This document shows positions 18,955 through 20,557 of a stretch of DNA of 20,557 nt, in pieces. The translations under genes were made by a program, and so were the position numbers. The stretch spans positions 122,127-142,683 of the forward strand of contig VHZZ01001130.1 of NCBI GenBank assembly GCA_009801015.1, given 5' to 3'. Below the pieces are notes generated by a model, which saw only the letters and a program-made list of their open reading frames with translations, searched no databases and was not told where the DNA came from. Positions within the stretch are counted from its first letter, which is position 1; each line of letters opens with the position of its first letter. The DNA comes from Silene noctiflora. Taxonomy: Eukaryota > Streptophyta > Magnoliopsida > Caryophyllales > Caryophyllaceae.

Positions 18955-19451
18955 GCACAGTATATCAAAAGTGACCATCAAGAAACAACATTTAAATTTT
19001 AAATAGTTTAAGTCATACATCTCAAAACCAGAACTGCAAAATGCGATACTACGGTCTCAAACAAAACTACTTAAACCAAACTGTTATAAAACTACGCCGA
19101 AGACTAGCTAAAAGACCAAGTGATGACTCCATCCCGAAGCAACCTGCGAGTTTTTCAAGGCATACCTGCTTATCAACTGCTCACCATCCTCGAATAGATC
19201 ACCACAATTTTCAAAACACATAAACGGGGTCAGTTACTGCATAATAAGATAAGACAATAACAACACAACATAATCACATTCCTCTAACTCTAAAATACTC
19301 CATACACCTGACTACACACTATGTGTGTAATCCTGCCAGCTTACCCGTCGCAACAGGTAAACCACTTCGCCAGTGGGGACCGCGGCCTTACCACCTCAGC
19401 CCCGCTCAAAACAATAGAGCGCAAAACCCAATGATCATTAATGTGCACATC

Positions 19452-19476
19452 CCCCTTGTGACGGGACCACAAGGGG
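19452..19476. other. mid-LTR hairpin, copy 3
   Basis: CCCCTTGTG (19452-19460) pairs with CACAAGGGG (19468-19476) over 9 bp around a 7-base loop, preceded by the shared TTAAT..CACATC block. Confidence 0.75.
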
Positions 19477-20079
19477 CGAACAAGGGCGTGAAGTCATTCC
19501 CGCAAATGACTCCACTCAGCCGATGGTGCACCTCACGAACTATACACAATAACAACAATCATCCATAAAAACTGATAAACATGCCAATATCAAACAATAC
19601 CATCATAATCATAATCATACTCATATCACCACATTATCTTAACCAATTACGCAAGAACTGAGTAGGGAAACCCTACCTGAAACGAAAATCACAAGGCTAG
19701 CGCAAGCAATCAGAATATCTCTTCTACGAAGTCACCTCCTATACAATAAACATCGAATTACAATCTACGTAATCATTAACTCCAAAAAACCCCCAATCTA
19801 CCCAATTAGGGTTTGAACAAAATTACTGAATCAACATAAAAACGACATAAGGATCTTACCAACGATACTAAAATCACAACTGTATGAAAAGCCCTAAAAG
19901 TTAAGCACTTTTGCCACTTGATTTGATAATAAAGTAGCCTCTACTCGATCGAATTCCCCGAACTCGGTTGAGTAACTAACAATCAGGACACTTCCAGAAC
20001 ATGCACATAACTTACTCGACAGAGTACCCCATACACGATGGAGTACTCAAAGACCAAAATACCTGACGTATTAATTACA

Positions 20080-20084
20080 CTTAT
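20080..20084. repeat. target-site duplication, right copy (CTTAT)
   Basis: CTTAT directly follows the LTR end and matches 18872-18876. Confidence 0.92.
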
Positions 20085-20487
20085 TACTAGACTTGGACTC
20101 TTTCGCTTGGAAAATTTCCCCACTGTTATCACAATAAATAATGATAGGATCTTCGGTTGTCGGAACTACCCTTAGTCCTTCCAAAAATTGCTGAATCCAC
20201 ACAACTTATTTTGCAGCTTCAGATGCTGCAATGTACTCAGCTTCCGTTGTAGAATCCGCAATGACCGACTCTTTAAAACTTCTCCATCAATCCGCTTCTC
20301 CATTTATCATAAAAACAAAACCAGCCTGTGATTTCAAATCATCCCTATCTGCTTGGAAACTGGCATCTGTGTAACCTTTTACACGTAACTCAGAATCCCC
20401 ACCAAAAACCAAGAACGAATCTTTAGTCCTTCTCAAGTACTTAAGAATATTCTTGAATGCTATGTAGGATATATCCGTATATATCAT
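20085..20487 (-). pseudogene. copia RNase H N-terminal part (fossil)
   Basis: The minus strand carries NILKYLRRTKDSFLVFGG (near 20400-20455), GYTDASFQADRDDLKSQAGF (near 20320-20380), then the STTEAEY-type region near 20230-20260 and the IIIYCDNSG region near 20130-20155. These are hallmark copia RNase H blocks. The sequence loses similarity right of about 20470. The copy is decayed. Confidence 0.85.
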
Positions 20488-20557
20488 CAAGAAATTATAA
20501 ATTTAGGATTATAACGAAATTATATTATATGAAACTAGTCATAAACGAAAGGCAAAC
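20488..20557. other. AT-rich DNA at the window edge
   Basis: Copia similarity is lost here where the end of the reverse transcriptase would be expected. The 70 bases are AT-rich and unassigned; they could be decayed copia sequence or another insertion. Confidence 0.5.

Larger units (their letters stand above)
18877..20079 (-). repeat. Solo LTR of the gypsy family
   Basis: A 1203-bp LTR from TGTAACACCCCC to TTAATTACA, flanked by perfect 5-bp duplications CTTAT and with no internal region: a solo LTR left by recombination between two LTRs of one element. Homology to the LTRs at 2411-3657 and 12770-14093 is clear at the ends, the mid-LTR hairpin (19452-19476), the GNRA hairpin (18941-18954), a donor-like site (19854-19859) and the dyad-rich U3 (about 19935-20045). 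Orientation follows those LTRs (minus). Its dyads are more eroded than elsewhere and I see no good TATA box. Confidence 0.92.
16605..20487 (-). mobile_element. Ty1/copia retrotransposon, 3' part (fossil), with inserted solo LTR
   Basis: On the minus strand the order is RNase H end of the polyprotein, a 0.8-kb 3' untranslated part, a polypurine tract and a 3' LTR, typical of plant copia elements. Its LTR abuts the interior of the chromovirus reverse transcriptase, so it most likely inserted there. A gypsy solo LTR (18877-20079) sits inside its RNase H region. The rest of the polyprotein and the 5' LTR are outside the window or lost. I do not assign a copia lineage. Confidence 0.82.

Noticed and set aside
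18877-18958. N-terminal extension of the copia RNase H frame into the LTR
   Set aside because: The extra codons are solo-LTR sequence beyond the CTTAT junction, not copia protein.
19323-19568. 81-codon plus-strand open frame
   Set aside because: It lies wholly inside the solo LTR over the mid-LTR hairpin; homologous LTRs do not keep the frame.

Overview
The window is plant nuclear DNA made almost entirely of old, nested transposable elements. I see no host protein-coding gene, tRNA, rRNA or CRISPR array. A plant source is shown by Ty3/gypsy chromovirus and Ty1/copia remains, a primer-binding site complementary to plant initiator-Met tRNA, a CACTA (En/Spm) element with a plant-type transposase remnant, and an L1-type LINE. 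Species cannot be fixed from sequence alone; a eudicot is my weak guess. Two N bases (17149, 17449) show it is assembled genomic sequence.

Layout. (1) 1-3657, minus strand: 5' part of a gypsy element, with protease and gag remains, a leader carrying nine copies of a 12-bp dyad, a tRNA-iMet PBS and a 1.25-kb LTR. (2) 3658-6029, plus strand: an LTR of a related subfamily whose start is cut off by element 1 and whose end is cut at a LINE. (3) 6030-7190, minus strand: a LINE reverse-transcriptase fragment. (4) 7200-10690: an AT-rich stretch, then LTR-like DNA with a 30-bp minisatellite and a 21-bp dyad repeat array, split by a 1.5-kb CACTA fragment (8826 to about 10395). (5) 10691-12769, plus strand: a second LTR related to that in (2). 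(6) 12770-16604, minus strand: 3' LTR, polypurine tract and pol remains of a Tekay-like chromovirus. (7) 16605 to about 20487, minus strand: 3' LTR, polypurine tract, 3' untranslated part and RNase H end of a copia element. (8) 18877-20079: a solo gypsy LTR with perfect 5-bp target duplications, inserted in the copia RNase H region.

Insertion order on the right: a chromovirus (6) landed in an older LTR (5), a copia element (7) appears to lie inside the chromovirus pol, and a further gypsy copy landed in the copia element and was reduced to a solo LTR. All protein-coding parts are fossils.

The most interesting signal is structural. The related gypsy LTRs share two hairpins whose base pairing is kept while the sequence changes: a 5-bp stem with a GNRA tetraloop near the LTR 3' end (four copies), and a 8-10-bp stem in mid-LTR with an entirely different stem sequence in one copy. 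The same LTRs carry clusters of the dyad ACTCGGTCGAGT just upstream of the TATA box, and a splice-donor-like site about 140-175 bp after it. These suggest a compact, RNA-structured LTR architecture worth testing across the family.
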